Assembly: GCA_021812865.1 (NCBI GenBank) | Contig: JAKAMP010000118.1 | Span: forward strand, 1 to 7,713 | Direction: 5' to 3' | From: Bacteroidota bacterium | GTDB taxonomy: Bacteria > Bacteroidota > Bacteroidia > Bacteroidales > JAAYUG01 | Length of the DNA: 7,713 nucleotides | In this document: positions 1-7,713 of the stretch, piece by piece | How positions within the stretch are numbered: the stretch's first letter is position 1 | Layout of the letters: every line of letters begins with the position of its first letter | Made by a program: the position numbers and the translations under genes | Notes under the pieces: model-generated | The model's database searches: none | The model's input: the letters and a program-made list of their open reading frames with translations, nothing else | What the model was told of the DNA's origin: nothing

Positions 1-1910
1 GGGCAGGGTCTTGTATTCAGCCCCTGTTTCCGGATCCATACAGAATCCGTTTCTTCGCAATATTCTCCTGCCCGGAAACCACTTTTCCTGCATACCGGTA
101 TTTTCACCATCTCATCGTAGGGCTGGCTGAACCATCCGGATGAAGGAAGTATGCCAAAAATATCGAATAAAATAGGGGCGGCGCCTGATACACCAGTCAG
201 CAATGGACGCCCCTCTCCGTCAGCATTTCCCACCCATATCCCCACCACATATCCCGGAGTGGTCCCTATAGCCCAGGCATCACGGTTTCCATAACTGGTA
301 CCGGTTTTCCAAGCAATCTTGTGCTTTGAACCGAACGATTGCCATGAAGCCTCCTGGTCAGGTCGGTTCACTTCCACCAGCGCTTCATAGGTGAGCCAAA
401 CCGAGGAGGCCGATAAAAGAGAAGGATTATCCGAAAGCTTTGGACTATCGGGTTCTTTTTCCGGCTTGCCATCAACTTGCAGCAAGAATGAGGGTTCGCG
501 TATATCCTGATCCGAATAGCGTCCGTTATATTCGGCATAATGATTCAGCACCCTGCTCAACCCGGCATAAATACCTGAAATTTCCCATAAGCTGGCTTCG
601 GCGCCCCCAAGGATAAGGGACAATCCATAATGATCGGCCGGGAACCGGATGCTAATAAACCCCGCTTTCTGAAGGAAGTCATGGAATTTTTCAAGCCCGT
701 GCTGTTGAAGCATCCTTACAGCTGGTACATTCAGCGAACGGGCCAGGGCCCTCCGGGCAGGTACCGCTCCATCGTACGACTCGTCAAAATTCTTCGGGAA
801 AAATCCGCCAAACTGCGAGGGAATGTCAGCTACCAGGCTGGTGGGAAGAATCTCCCCGTCCTCGATCATCGAAGCATATAACAGGGGCTTCAGGATACTG
901 CCTGTACTCCTGGGCGCCCGTATACAGTCCACGTCGTTTTCGTACCGGGAAGAATCCCGGGTGAGAACATTGCCGGAATACGCAATTACATGCCCTGTTT
1001 TGACTTCAATTACCAGGGCTGCAATATTGAATATCTCGTTTTTTTTCAGCTGCTCAAAATGCCTTAAAAGAATATGATTTACCGATTGCTGCAGTTCGGC
1101 ATCGATGGAGGTTCTGAACCTGCTTCCCCTGTGCATGGCATAAACCTGTTCCAGCAGATGAGGGGCAAGGCGGGGCAGGGGAAAGGGCTTGTCGGGTATG
1201 GGTTCGGCAACGGAAAGGCGCCAGGTCAGCGAATCCATCAGGTGATGGGCATATAGAGTACCCAGTAGACGGTTTCGTTTTCTGAGCAGTTGTTCCCTGT
1301 TTTTCCCCGGGTAAATCAGGGCAGGTGCATTGGGCAAGATGGCGAGAAGGGCCGATTCCGACCACGATAAATCCCCGGGGTTCCGGCCAAAGTACCTCCA
1401 GGATGCGGCTTCCATCCCTACGATATTCCCTCCGAAAGGTGCATTGGCACAGTACATTTGCAGAATTTCTGCCTTGGAATATCTTAGTTCCAACCTGGTA
1501 GCCAGGACGATTTCAATGAGCTTCTCAAAAATGCTGCGTTCTTTCCCTTTCCTCGATAAACGGATAACCTGCATGCTCAGGGTACTTCCACCGCTCACCA
1601 CATGGCCCTGGCGTACATTCTGAACCATGGCACGACCCAGAGCCAGCGGATTGACACCCGGATGCAAGTAAAAATCTTTATCCTCGAAATACAACAATGC
1701 CTTTTCGATCTTTCCGGGGATCTGTCCTGAAGAGGGGAAGCGCCACTGCCCGTCGGTTGCAATTTTTGCACCCAGCAGCTTTCCGCTCGCATCCTCCATT
1801 ACAGTCGAAACCGGAGCGTCGAAAAGCCTTCGCGGGAGACAGAAAGTATAGAGCAGAAAAAAAATGACCAGGAAAAGAATGATCACTCTCGTCCTGGTCA
1901 TATGGGACAT
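1..1910 (-). CDS. pbpC: Penicillin-binding protein 1C (bifunctional glycosyltransferase/transpeptidase), C-terminus cut by window edge
   Basis: Class A penicillin-binding protein, predicted to polymerise lipid II into glycan strands and cross-link peptides on the outer face of the inner membrane. The frame stays open from the ATG at 1910 to the left edge, giving 636 visible residues without a stop. A short basic N-terminus precedes one membrane anchor (about 9-25). The GT51 glycosyltransferase domain follows, with the catalytic motif EDKDFYLHPG (Glu76), GGSTLSMQ (107-114) and APFGGN (157-162). The transpeptidase domain has SILK (nucleophile Ser338, Lys341), SLN (392-394) and KTGTSYG (535-541). 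The GGSTLxMQ wording and the late cysteines (C607-x2-SG, C618, C636) are typical of PBP1C rather than PBP1A or 1B. The E. coli protein has about 770 residues, so the final domain (probably BiPBP_C) lies outside the window. Met4 (1901) is an alternative start. The gene begins 52 bases after atpG on the same strand; co-transcription is possible but unproven. Confidence 0.93.
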   Translation of the reverse strand, partial: MSHMTRTRVIILFLVIFFLLYTFCLPRRLFDAPVSTVMEDASGKLLGAKIATDGQWRFPSSGQIPGKIEKALLYFEDKDFYLHPGVNPLALGRAMVQNVRQGHVVSGGSTLSMQVIRLSRKGKERSIFEKLIEIVLATRLELRYSKAEILQMYCANAPFGGNIVGMEAASWRYFGRNPGDLSWSESALLAILPNAPALIYPGKNREQLLRKRNRLLGTLYAHHLMDSLTWRLSVAEPIPDKPFPLPRLAPHLLEQVYAMHRGSRFRTSIDAELQQSVNHILLRHFEQLKKNEIFNIAALVIEVKTGHVIAYSGNVLTRDSSRYENDVDCIRAPRSTGSILKPLLYASMIEDGEILPTSLVADIPSQFGGFFPKNFDESYDGAVPARRALARSLNVPAVRMLQQHGLEKFHDFLQKAGFISIRFPADHYGLSLILGGAEASLWEISGIYAGLSRVLNHYAEYNGRYSDQDIREPSFLLQVDGKPEKEPDSPKLSDNPSLLSASSVWLTYEALVEVNRPDQEASWQSFGSKHKIAWKTGTSYGNRDAWAIGTTPGYVVGIWVGNADGEGRPLLTGVSGAAPILFDIFGILPSSGWFSQPYDEMVKIPVCRKSGFRAGEYCEETDSVWIRKQGLNTRPC

Positions 1911-1926
1911 GATCTTACCGGAATAC

Positions 1927-1943
1927 AGGGAAAGCAATTCCCT
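1927..1943 (-). repeat. Small inverted repeat between atpG and pbpC
   Basis: AGGGAA and TTCCCT form a perfect 6-base-pair inverted repeat around a 5-base loop, inside the 52-base gap after the atpG stop. No run of T follows on the transcribed strand, so it does not look like a standard intrinsic terminator. It could slow readthrough or mark an mRNA end, or it may be chance. Confidence 0.3.
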
Positions 1944-1962
1944 CGAAAATCCGGGAAGCGGT

Positions 1963-2850
1963 CTATTTTTTAAGCGCATTGGCACCCCCGACAATTTCGA
2001 GGATTTCCTTGGTAATGGCTCCCTGCCTGGCTTTGTTGAAGGTCAGGGTGAGATCCTTCACCAGTTCGTTGGCATTGTCGGTTGCTTTATGCATGGCGGT
2101 CATCCGCGCTCCGTGCTCGGCAGCATGGGAGTCAAGAAGAGCCTTGTAAAAATGAATTTTCAGCGAACGGGGCACCAGTTCCTTCACCATGTATTCCTGT
2201 GAAGGTTCATAAATGAAATCGAAGTGCTGGGCAAATTCCTTTGACTTATCCTTCTTCTGTGGTTTCACGGGAAGAAACTGATCGTCCGTAAGGATCTGCA
2301 CGGCCGCATTCTTGAACTGGTTGTAAACCAGGGTCACCTGATCGTATTCCCTGTTGGCGTAACTGTCCATAATTTCCTGTGCCACAGGACTCACCCGGTC
2401 GAAATCGAGCTTTTCATACAGGTTGCTGTAATTCTTCACTACCTTGAAATTCCTTGTACGGAAGAAATCATATGCTTTCTTCCCGATGGTGATGAGTTCA
2501 AGCCTGCCCTGTTCATGATAGCCGGGATATTTCTCAACCATCAGCTGAAGCGCCTTCTTGATGACGTTAGCATTGAAAGCGCCGCACAATCCTTTATTGG
2601 AAGTGATCACCACGAGCAGAACACGGTTTACATTTCTGCTTTTCCCGTACACATTATCATTGCTGTTGCCCAGGTTGGCGCTGATGCTGTTGAGGATATC
2701 ATTCAATTTGCCGGCATAGGGCCTGAGTTGAATAATGGCGTCCTGGGCCCTCCGCAGCTTCGCCGCTGAAACCATTTTCATTGCACTGGTAATCTGCTTG
2801 GTGGAGTTTACCGATGCAATTCTGACGCGTATTTCCTTTAAATTTGGCAT
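1963..2850 (-). CDS. atpG: F-type ATP synthase F1 subunit gamma
   Basis: The central rotating shaft of the F1 head, which couples c-ring rotation to conformational change in the alpha3beta3 catalytic ring on the cytoplasmic side. The 295-residue length is usual for the family. The N-terminal helix carries the conserved pattern ending in TSAMKMVSAAKLRRAQ (21-36), which packs inside the hexamer. The Rossmann-like middle domain has SNKGLCGAFN (84-93). The C-terminal helix contains SHAAEHGARMTAMHKATDNA (241-260) and RQGAITKEILEIVGGA (275-290), the most conserved gamma signatures. A lysine-rich stretch around 197-206 is a variable surface loop. The start at 2850 gives the canonical MPNLKEIRVRI opening. 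It follows atpA after 38 bases holding a hairpin, and is the last atp gene of the visible operon. Confidence 0.98.
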   Translation of the reverse strand: MPNLKEIRVRIASVNSTKQITSAMKMVSAAKLRRAQDAIIQLRPYAGKLNDILNSISANLGNSNDNVYGKSRNVNRVLLVVITSNKGLCGAFNANVIKKALQLMVEKYPGYHEQGRLELITIGKKAYDFFRTRNFKVVKNYSNLYEKLDFDRVSPVAQEIMDSYANREYDQVTLVYNQFKNAAVQILTDDQFLPVKPQKKDKSKEFAQHFDFIYEPSQEYMVKELVPRSLKIHFYKALLDSHAAEHGARMTAMHKATDNANELVKDLTLTFNKARQGAITKEILEIVGGANALKK

Positions 2851-2861
2851 AATAGATACAA

Positions 2862-2880
2862 TTTGCCTGCTACAAGCAAA
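2862..2880 (-). promoter_or_regulatory. Hairpin in the atpA-atpG gap
   Basis: On the transcribed strand TTTGCTTG and CAGGCAAA flank a 3-base loop, giving an 8-base-pair stem with one G-U wobble pair. It occupies half of the 38-base gap and ends 11 bases before the atpG ATG, near the ribosome binding region. No clear T-run follows, so termination is unlikely. Tuning of gamma translation or an mRNA processing or stability point are plausible inferences. Confidence 0.4.
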
Positions 2881-2888
2881 CGCGATGT

Positions 2889-4466
2889 TTATTTAAACCG
2901 GCTGGCCATTTCATTGGCTGCCTGCTCCAGTGTCTTTTCTATTTCAGGATTGATTGCCCCGTCACGCAGTGTATCGAGGACTTTCCTGTGTTTTACGTTC
3001 AGGAACTGGAGAAATTCAGCTTCAAATTCCTTGACCTTGTCCTTGGGAACCGTCCTCAACAGGCCTTTGGTTCCGCAGTAGATAATGGCGATCTGGTCTT
3101 CCACGGCTACAGGGCTGTACTGTCCCTGTTTTAGGATTTCCACGTTTTTAGATCCCTTATCCAGTACGGTCAGCGTGGCGGCATCAAGGTCGGACCCGAA
3201 TTTCGAAAAGGCTTCCAGTTCACGATATTGTGCCTGGTCGAGCTTGAGCGTACCGGCGACCTTCTTCATAGATTTGATCTGTGCGTTACCTCCTACGCGG
3301 GATACCGAGATACCCACGTTGATGGCCGGACGGATACCCGAGTTGAAAAGATTTGATTCGAGGAAGATTTGTCCATCGGTGATGGAGATCACATTGGTGG
3401 GGATATAAGCCGATACATCCCCGGCCTGGGTTTCGATTATGGGAAGTGCGGTAAGACTGCCTCCGCCCTTCACAATGCCCTTGATGGATGCCGGCAGGTC
3501 GTTCATCTGGGAGGCGATTTCATCCGATTCGATGATCTTTGCAGCACGCTCGAGCAAGCGGGAATGCAGGTAGAAGATATCGCCGGGGTATGCCTCGCGT
3601 CCGGGCGGCCTGCGAAGAAGCAGGGATACTTCGCGGTAAGCAACGGCCTGCTTTGACAGGTCGTCGTAAATAATCAGTGCATCGCGTCCGGTATCCCTGA
3701 AGTATTCACCAATAGCAGCTCCGGCAAACGGGGCATAGAATTGCATGGCAGCAGGATCGGATGCGGTTGCTGCAACAATGATGGTATAAGGCATTGCTCC
3801 ATGTTCCTCAAGAATATGGGCGATGTTTGCCACGGTAGAGCCTTTCTGGCCTATGGCCACATAGATGCAAAATACCGGTTTTCCCAGAAGGAAATTGGTC
3901 TTCTGGTTGATGATCGTATCAATGGCAATGGCTGTTTTCCCGGTCTGGCGGTCACCAATGATCAGCTCGCGCTGTCCGCGACCAATAGGAATCATGGCAT
4001 CGATGGCCTTGATACCGGTCTGAAGGGGTTGCTTCACCGGCTGGCGGAAAATTACCCCGGGAGCCTTTCTTTCGAGAGGCATCTCAAAGGCTTTTCCACT
4101 GATAGGTCCTTTGCCGTCGATCGGATCACCAAGGGTATTGATGATCCTGCCCAGCATACCTTCGCTCACATTAATGGACGATATCTGCCTGGTGCGCCTT
4201 ACCAGGTCGCCTTCTTTTATTTCTTCGGAGGAACCAAGCAACACGGCTCCTACATTGTCTTCTTCCAGGTTCAATACGATGCCTCGAATACCGTTTTCAA
4301 ATTCAATGAGCTCGTTCGACTGTACATTCGACAGTCCGAATATTCGGGCAATACCATCGCCAACCTGTAAAACCGTCCCTACTTCTTCCAGTTCAACTCC
4401 GGTTTTAATCCCTTCGAGTTGCTGCTTCAGAATCTTAGAGACTTCTGATGGTTTAATTTCTGCCAT
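2889..4466 (-). CDS. atpA: F-type ATP synthase F1 subunit alpha
   Basis: The regulatory, non-catalytic nucleotide-binding subunit of the alpha3beta3 hexamer; it also supplies the arginine that completes each catalytic site on the beta subunit. The 525 residues divide into an N-terminal beta-barrel (about 25-95), a RecA-like nucleotide domain (about 96-390) and a C-terminal helical domain. Visible motifs are Walker A GDRQTGKT (171-178, Lys177), the Walker B region ALIIYDD (263-269) and ISVSRVGG with the arginine at 390 (E. coli Arg373). The alpha-type GDRQTGKT, instead of beta's GGAGVGKT, separates it from atpD. The segment around 312-337 ([17 protein letters not shown] onwards) is longer than in E. 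coli and is usual in Bacteroidota alpha subunits. The start at 4466, 14 bases after the atpH stop, gives [10 protein letters not shown], matching the family. Close spacing indicates co-transcription with atpH. Confidence 0.99.
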   Translation of the reverse strand: MAEIKPSEVSKILKQQLEGIKTGVELEEVGTVLQVGDGIARIFGLSNVQSNELIEFENGIRGIVLNLEEDNVGAVLLGSSEEIKEGDLVRRTRQISSINVSEGMLGRIINTLGDPIDGKGPISGKAFEMPLERKAPGVIFRQPVKQPLQTGIKAIDAMIPIGRGQRELIIGDRQTGKTAIAIDTIINQKTNFLLGKPVFCIYVAIGQKGSTVANIAHILEEHGAMPYTIIVAATASDPAAMQFYAPFAGAAIGEYFRDTGRDALIIYDDLSKQAVAYREVSLLLRRPPGREAYPGDIFYLHSRLLERAAKIIESDEIASQMNDLPASIKGIVKGGGSLTALPIIETQAGDVSAYIPTNVISITDGQIFLESNLFNSGIRPAINVGISVSRVGGNAQIKSMKKVAGTLKLDQAQYRELEAFSKFGSDLDAATLTVLDKGSKNVEILKQGQYSPVAVEDQIAIIYCGTKGLLRTVPKDKVKEFEAEFLQFLNVKHRKVLDTLRDGAINPEIEKTLEQAANEMASRFK

Positions 4467-4480
4467 ATCGGGGAATTATT

Positions 4481-5023
4481 TTATTTTCGGTTTATAAGTT
4501 CTCTTCTGATCTTTTTGAGGCCAGCCAGAATGCTGCCATCGTAATGCATATCGTCAACTTTCAGTATATAACCGCCGATAATCGACGGGTCAACCTGCTC
4601 AATCAATTCAATTTCCTTGCGGAAATGTTCCCTGACAATTTTTTTCACGGAGTTGCGCAGGTTTTCATCGATGGGTACAGCGGTAACAAAAATAGCGGTT
4701 TCAATGCCCTTACTTTCCTTGTATTCATGAATGAACCAGCGGATGATTCCGAAAATCTGGTTTTCCCTTTTATTCTGTACCAGAAGCTCAAGGAATCCCA
4801 TCGTTTGCGGATGAACTTTTCCACCGAAAAGCTGCCTGAATATTTCTGTTTTTTCAGAGGGTTTGATCACCGGATTGTCGATCACCCAGTAGAATTCAGG
4901 TACGCCTTTGGCAGATGCGCTGATCAGTTCTAGGTCTTTCCTCACCTCTTCCACCAGATTCTTTTCCTTTGCCAAAGAAAAAAGCGCTTTCGCGTAACGT
5001 ACATTGATGCTGCTGATTTCCAT
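4481..5023 (-). CDS. atpH: F-type ATP synthase F1 subunit delta (OSCP)
   Basis: The peripheral stalk cap, which binds the alpha N-termini at the top of F1 and joins them to the b-subunit dimer so that the head does not spin with the rotor. The 180-residue length is typical. The N-terminal helical domain begins with VRYAKALFSLAKEK (8-21), followed by the conserved stretch NPVIKPSEKTEIFRQLFGG (50-68) and FLELLVQNKREN (77-88). The C-terminal domain ends with the family signature IGGYILKVDDMHYDGSI (149-165). Sequence is poorly conserved in this family, but order and signatures agree. It lies 23 bases after atpF and 14 bases before atpA. The start at 5023 leaves no unexplained N-terminal extension. 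Confidence 0.97.
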   Translation of the reverse strand: MEISSINVRYAKALFSLAKEKNLVEEVRKDLELISASAKGVPEFYWVIDNPVIKPSEKTEIFRQLFGGKVHPQTMGFLELLVQNKRENQIFGIIRWFIHEYKESKGIETAIFVTAVPIDENLRNSVKKIVREHFRKEIELIEQVDPSIIGGYILKVDDMHYDGSILAGLKKIRRELINRK

Positions 5024-5046
5024 TTTCTCTAAGGTGATGAGGTGAA

Positions 5047-5541
5047 TTAATTCAGTTTGGTTTGACTCAAAACCTTATCAATAAGCTCTTTCTGCCCTTT
5101 CTCGTCTTCCAGTTGTTTCTGGAGCAGTTTCTGGGCAATATCCACAGAAAGATTGGTCACCATTTCCCTGATCTGTTCAATGGCAGCAGCCCTTTCATGC
5201 TGGATAGCCTGACGGGCAGCGTCAATCATCTTATTACCTTCCTCAATGGCTTTCTGGCGGGCATCGCTGATGATCTGATCTTTCATTTCACGGGCTTCTT
5301 TGATCAGCTTATCCCTTTCAAGGCGTGCTTCAGCCAGAATCTTTTCATTGTCAGCCTGCATTTTTGCCATCTGCTCCCTGGCCTTGTCGGCGGAGCGGAG
5401 AGCCTGCTCGATGGAATTTTCCCTGTCCCTCAAAGCATTCAGAATGGGCTTCCATGCGAACTTCTTCAAAATGAGCAGAACTACGCTGAATGCCAATAGC
5501 ATCCAGAACAACAGTCCTATTCCCGGGGTTATCAGTTCCAT
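5047..5541 (-). CDS. atpF: F-type ATP synthase F0 subunit b
   Basis: The peripheral stalk subunit, anchored in the inner membrane next to subunit a and reaching up to delta; two copies form a coiled coil that resists the torque of the rotor. The 164 residues show one N-terminal membrane helix (about 6-26, from PGIGLLFWMLLAFSV onwards), the tether KKFAWKPILNALRDRE (26-41), and then an almost uninterrupted charged, alanine-rich helix to the C-terminus. The FAWKPI and AxxxRE pattern is characteristic of b. No second b-type (b') gene is seen, so a homodimer is expected. The start at 5541 gives MELITPGIG, usual for the phylum. It is preceded by the only long gap of the operon (121 bases). Confidence 0.97.
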   Translation of the reverse strand: MELITPGIGLLFWMLLAFSVVLLILKKFAWKPILNALRDRENSIEQALRSADKAREQMAKMQADNEKILAEARLERDKLIKEAREMKDQIISDARQKAIEEGNKMIDAARQAIQHERAAAIEQIREMVTNLSVDIAQKLLQKQLEDEKGQKELIDKVLSQTKLN

Positions 5542-5572
5542 GTTGTACGTTTTAAATTTGCCTGGCTAATTA

Positions 5573-5590
5573 AACCATTCATCAATGGTT
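5573..5590 (-). promoter_or_regulatory. Hairpin upstream of atpF
   Basis: AACCATT and AATGGTT form a perfect 7-base-pair inverted repeat with a 4-base loop. It ends 31 bases before the atpF ATG and is followed on the transcribed strand by TAATTAG, not by a proper T-run. It lies in the 121-base atpE-atpF gap with a second inverted repeat. It may protect the atpE message end or reduce readthrough into atpF; this is inference from position and symmetry. Confidence 0.4.
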
Positions 5591-5612
5591 CGCGGATAGA
5601 ATGCAGTACAAG

Positions 5613-5650
5613 GGAAACATAGGGTTTCCTGCCTTCATCCTTCCGGAAAC
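5613..5650 (-). promoter_or_regulatory. Alternative-pairing inverted repeats after atpE
   Basis: On the transcribed strand three 6-base blocks occur in the order GTTTCC (5650-5645), GGAAAC (5629-5624), GTTTCC (5618-5613). The middle block can pair perfectly with either outer block: with the downstream one through a 5-base loop, or with the upstream one through a 15-base loop. Such mutually exclusive stems resemble an attenuator or processing element. The position just after atpE, whose product is needed in far more copies than its neighbours, makes a stoichiometry role plausible but unproven. Confidence 0.35.
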
Positions 5651-5662
5651 GGGATAACCTTC

Positions 5663-7043
<1,381 letters not shown>

Positions 7044-7048
7044 AAATC

Positions 7049-7074
7049 TATCTTTATTCGGGACGTTAAAGATA
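7049..7074 (-). promoter_or_regulatory. Perfect inverted repeat just upstream of the atpB start
   Basis: TATCTTTA (7049-7056) and TAAAGATA (7067-7074) form a perfect 8-base-pair inverted repeat with a 10-base spacer. A G-U pair and an A-U pair extend the stem to 10 in RNA. It fills most of the 41-base gap and ends only 5 bases before the ATG of atpB, so as RNA it could mask the ribosome landing site. As DNA it could be an operator. The stem is AT-rich and may be only moderately stable. Confidence 0.45.
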
Positions 7075-7084
7075 AAGAATAAAA

Positions 7085-7507
7085 TCAAATATCGATACCC
7101 TGGCGTCCATTTTTCACTTGCCGGGAAAGGAAAACAAGTTCAAACGCAGTGTAAGCAAAATACAGGATAATGAACTGGAACAGAAATGAAATTGCTTCAT
7201 TCCGCCTGACGAAAATATAGGCGAGCATGAAAATGATATAAATGAAAAACCGGATACCGGTTCCCAACAGAAAAAAACGGGCAAAAACGGCTGGTCTCCC
7301 AGATGCTGCGGAATGAAGCAGGGCAAAAAAACCGGTGTTCACCAGAACAAAAAAGAGAAGCACCAGAGGGAAGGCAGGCAGGTAATATTCCCGGATTACC
7401 GTGGAAAAAAGAATAATGGCTGCAACTCCGATAAATGCAGTATAGAGCAGAATGTAAAGCAGAAACTTTTTAAGGACAGAAGTAAACATGGTAGAGCAGG
7501 AATTCAT
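7085..7507 (-). CDS. Four-helix membrane protein in the AtpI position
   Basis: The 140 residues form an integral membrane protein with four predicted helices (about 14-36, 43-66, 76-100 and 105-127), short loops and a polar C-terminal tail. Length, four-helix topology, an Asn in helix 2 (VNTGFF) and a basic residue at the start of helix 3 (GIRFF, Arg86) recall AtpI, the 126-residue E. coli protein at the head of the atp operon. Sequence identity looks low, so I assign no symbol. AtpI family members help c-ring assembly or, with AtpZ, Mg2+/Ca2+ supply; a similar role here is inferred from position. The ATG at 7507 overlaps the stop of the upstream AtpZ-like gene (ATGA), which implies translational coupling and supports this start over Met7 (7489). 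It lies 41 bases before atpB. Confidence 0.85.
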   Translation of the reverse strand: MNSCSTMFTSVLKKFLLYILLYTAFIGVAAIILFSTVIREYYLPAFPLVLLFFVLVNTGFFALLHSAASGRPAVFARFFLLGTGIRFFIYIIFMLAYIFVRRNEAISFLFQFIILYFAYTAFELVFLSRQVKNGRQGIDI

Positions 7508-7713
7508 TTCCTGAGATGCATCAGGTCTCTTATGAAATAATAAATGGCCAGGATAACGGCCAGAAATGATAATACCAATGTAAATACAGGGAAGGATAGT
7601 TTCAATAACCTGTCAAGCCCCAGCCCCCCGAAAACACCTGCAGCAATAATGACAAGCATCTGGAAGGTCATAGCTGAATAGAAAGAGAAGCTGCTAAGCT
7701 CCTCCTTCTTCTT
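7504..7713 (-). CDS. AtpZ/AtpI-family two-helix membrane protein, N-terminus cut by window edge
   Basis: Sixty-nine residues plus a TGA stop are visible. The frame is open to the right edge, so the start lies just outside; proteins of this family are about 70-90 residues, and probably only a few N-terminal residues are missing. After a charged start (KKKEELSSFS) come two membrane helices, roughly AMTFQMLVIIAAGVFGGLGL and FPVFTLVLSFLAVILAIYYF, ending in IRDLMHLRK. The pattern of a FQM-type first helix, a GxxLD turn and FPVFTL followed by AIYY is what I know from AtpZ/AtpI-family proteins ahead of Bacteroidota atp operons. In Bacillus, AtpZ with AtpI is linked to Mg2+/Ca2+ transport for the synthase. 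Here the gene is followed by the AtpI-like gene with a 4-base overlap, so the two are probably made together. Confidence 0.85.
   Translation of the reverse strand, partial: KKKEELSSFSFYSAMTFQMLVIIAAGVFGGLGLDRLLKLSFPVFTLVLSFLAVILAIYYFIRDLMHLRK

Noticed and set aside
1054..1365. 103-residue open frame on the minus strand, suggesting pbpC might be broken
   Set aside because: It is in a different frame from pbpC. The pbpC frame translates without a stop from 1910 to the left edge with all catalytic motifs in order.
1911..1962. Intrinsic terminator after atpG
   Set aside because: The only stem has six base pairs and no T-run follows it on the transcribed strand.
2515..2769. 84-residue open frame on the plus strand inside atpG
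   Set aside because: It is antisense to conserved gamma codons and lacks any sign of independent coding or a start signal.
3741..4370. 209-residue open frame on the plus strand inside atpA
   Set aside because: It is antisense to a highly conserved part of atpA, has no recognisable domain, and is explained by the codon bias of the real gene.
5613..5650. Possible Bacteroidota promoter: TATGTTTC resembles the -7 box TAnnTTTG
   Set aside because: The last base differs and no good -33 TTTG box is found at the expected spacing, so I do not call a promoter.
7044..7088. Upstream TTG start for atpB that overlaps the previous stop codon
   Set aside because: It would put 15 residues before a clear signal peptide beginning at the ATG at 7043, and TTG starts are uncommon. 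The ATG is the better choice.

Overview
The window is a housekeeping stretch from a member of the Bacteroidota. All recognisable genes lie on the minus strand and are transcribed from right to left. Three things support this assignment. The F0 subunit a is long, with an N-terminal signal peptide and a large exported domain. Subunit alpha carries the insertion usual for this phylum just before its GGGSLTALP stretch. No gene start has a convincing Shine-Dalgarno sequence. Base composition is moderate, so an assignment below phylum (for example Bacteroidales or a relative) would be a guess.

Layout, in the direction of transcription. At 7713-7504 is the end of an AtpZ/AtpI-family two-helix membrane protein. 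It overlaps by ATGA a four-helix membrane protein at 7507-7085 that sits in the AtpI position. Then follow atpB (7043-5937), atpE (5911-5663), atpF (5541-5047), atpH (5023-4481), atpA (4466-2889) and atpG (2850-1963). These are the F0 genes a, c, b and the F1 genes delta, alpha, gamma, in the classical order. The beta (atpD) and epsilon (atpC) genes are not in the window. Last comes pbpC (1910 to beyond position 1), a class A penicillin-binding protein of the PBP1C type, cut by the left edge with its C-terminal part missing.

The atp products form the membrane rotor-stator motor and most of the catalytic head of an F-type ATP synthase. Key residues are intact: Arg293 of subunit a, Glu66 of subunit c, and the Walker A, Walker B and SVSR arginine of alpha. 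The c subunit lacks the side chains of known Na+-binding rings, so proton coupling is predicted. The two small proteins at the right edge probably help c-ring assembly or ion supply. PbpC is a separate function (peptidoglycan synthesis) that may be read through from the operon, because only 52 bases and no clear terminator separate it from atpG.

Gaps between genes are short except for 121 bases between atpE and atpF, which hold inverted repeats able to form alternative hairpins. Perfect or near-perfect inverted repeats also lie just before atpB and between atpA and atpG. These are the least explained parts of the window. I found no mobile element, CRISPR array, RNA gene or novel multi-gene system.
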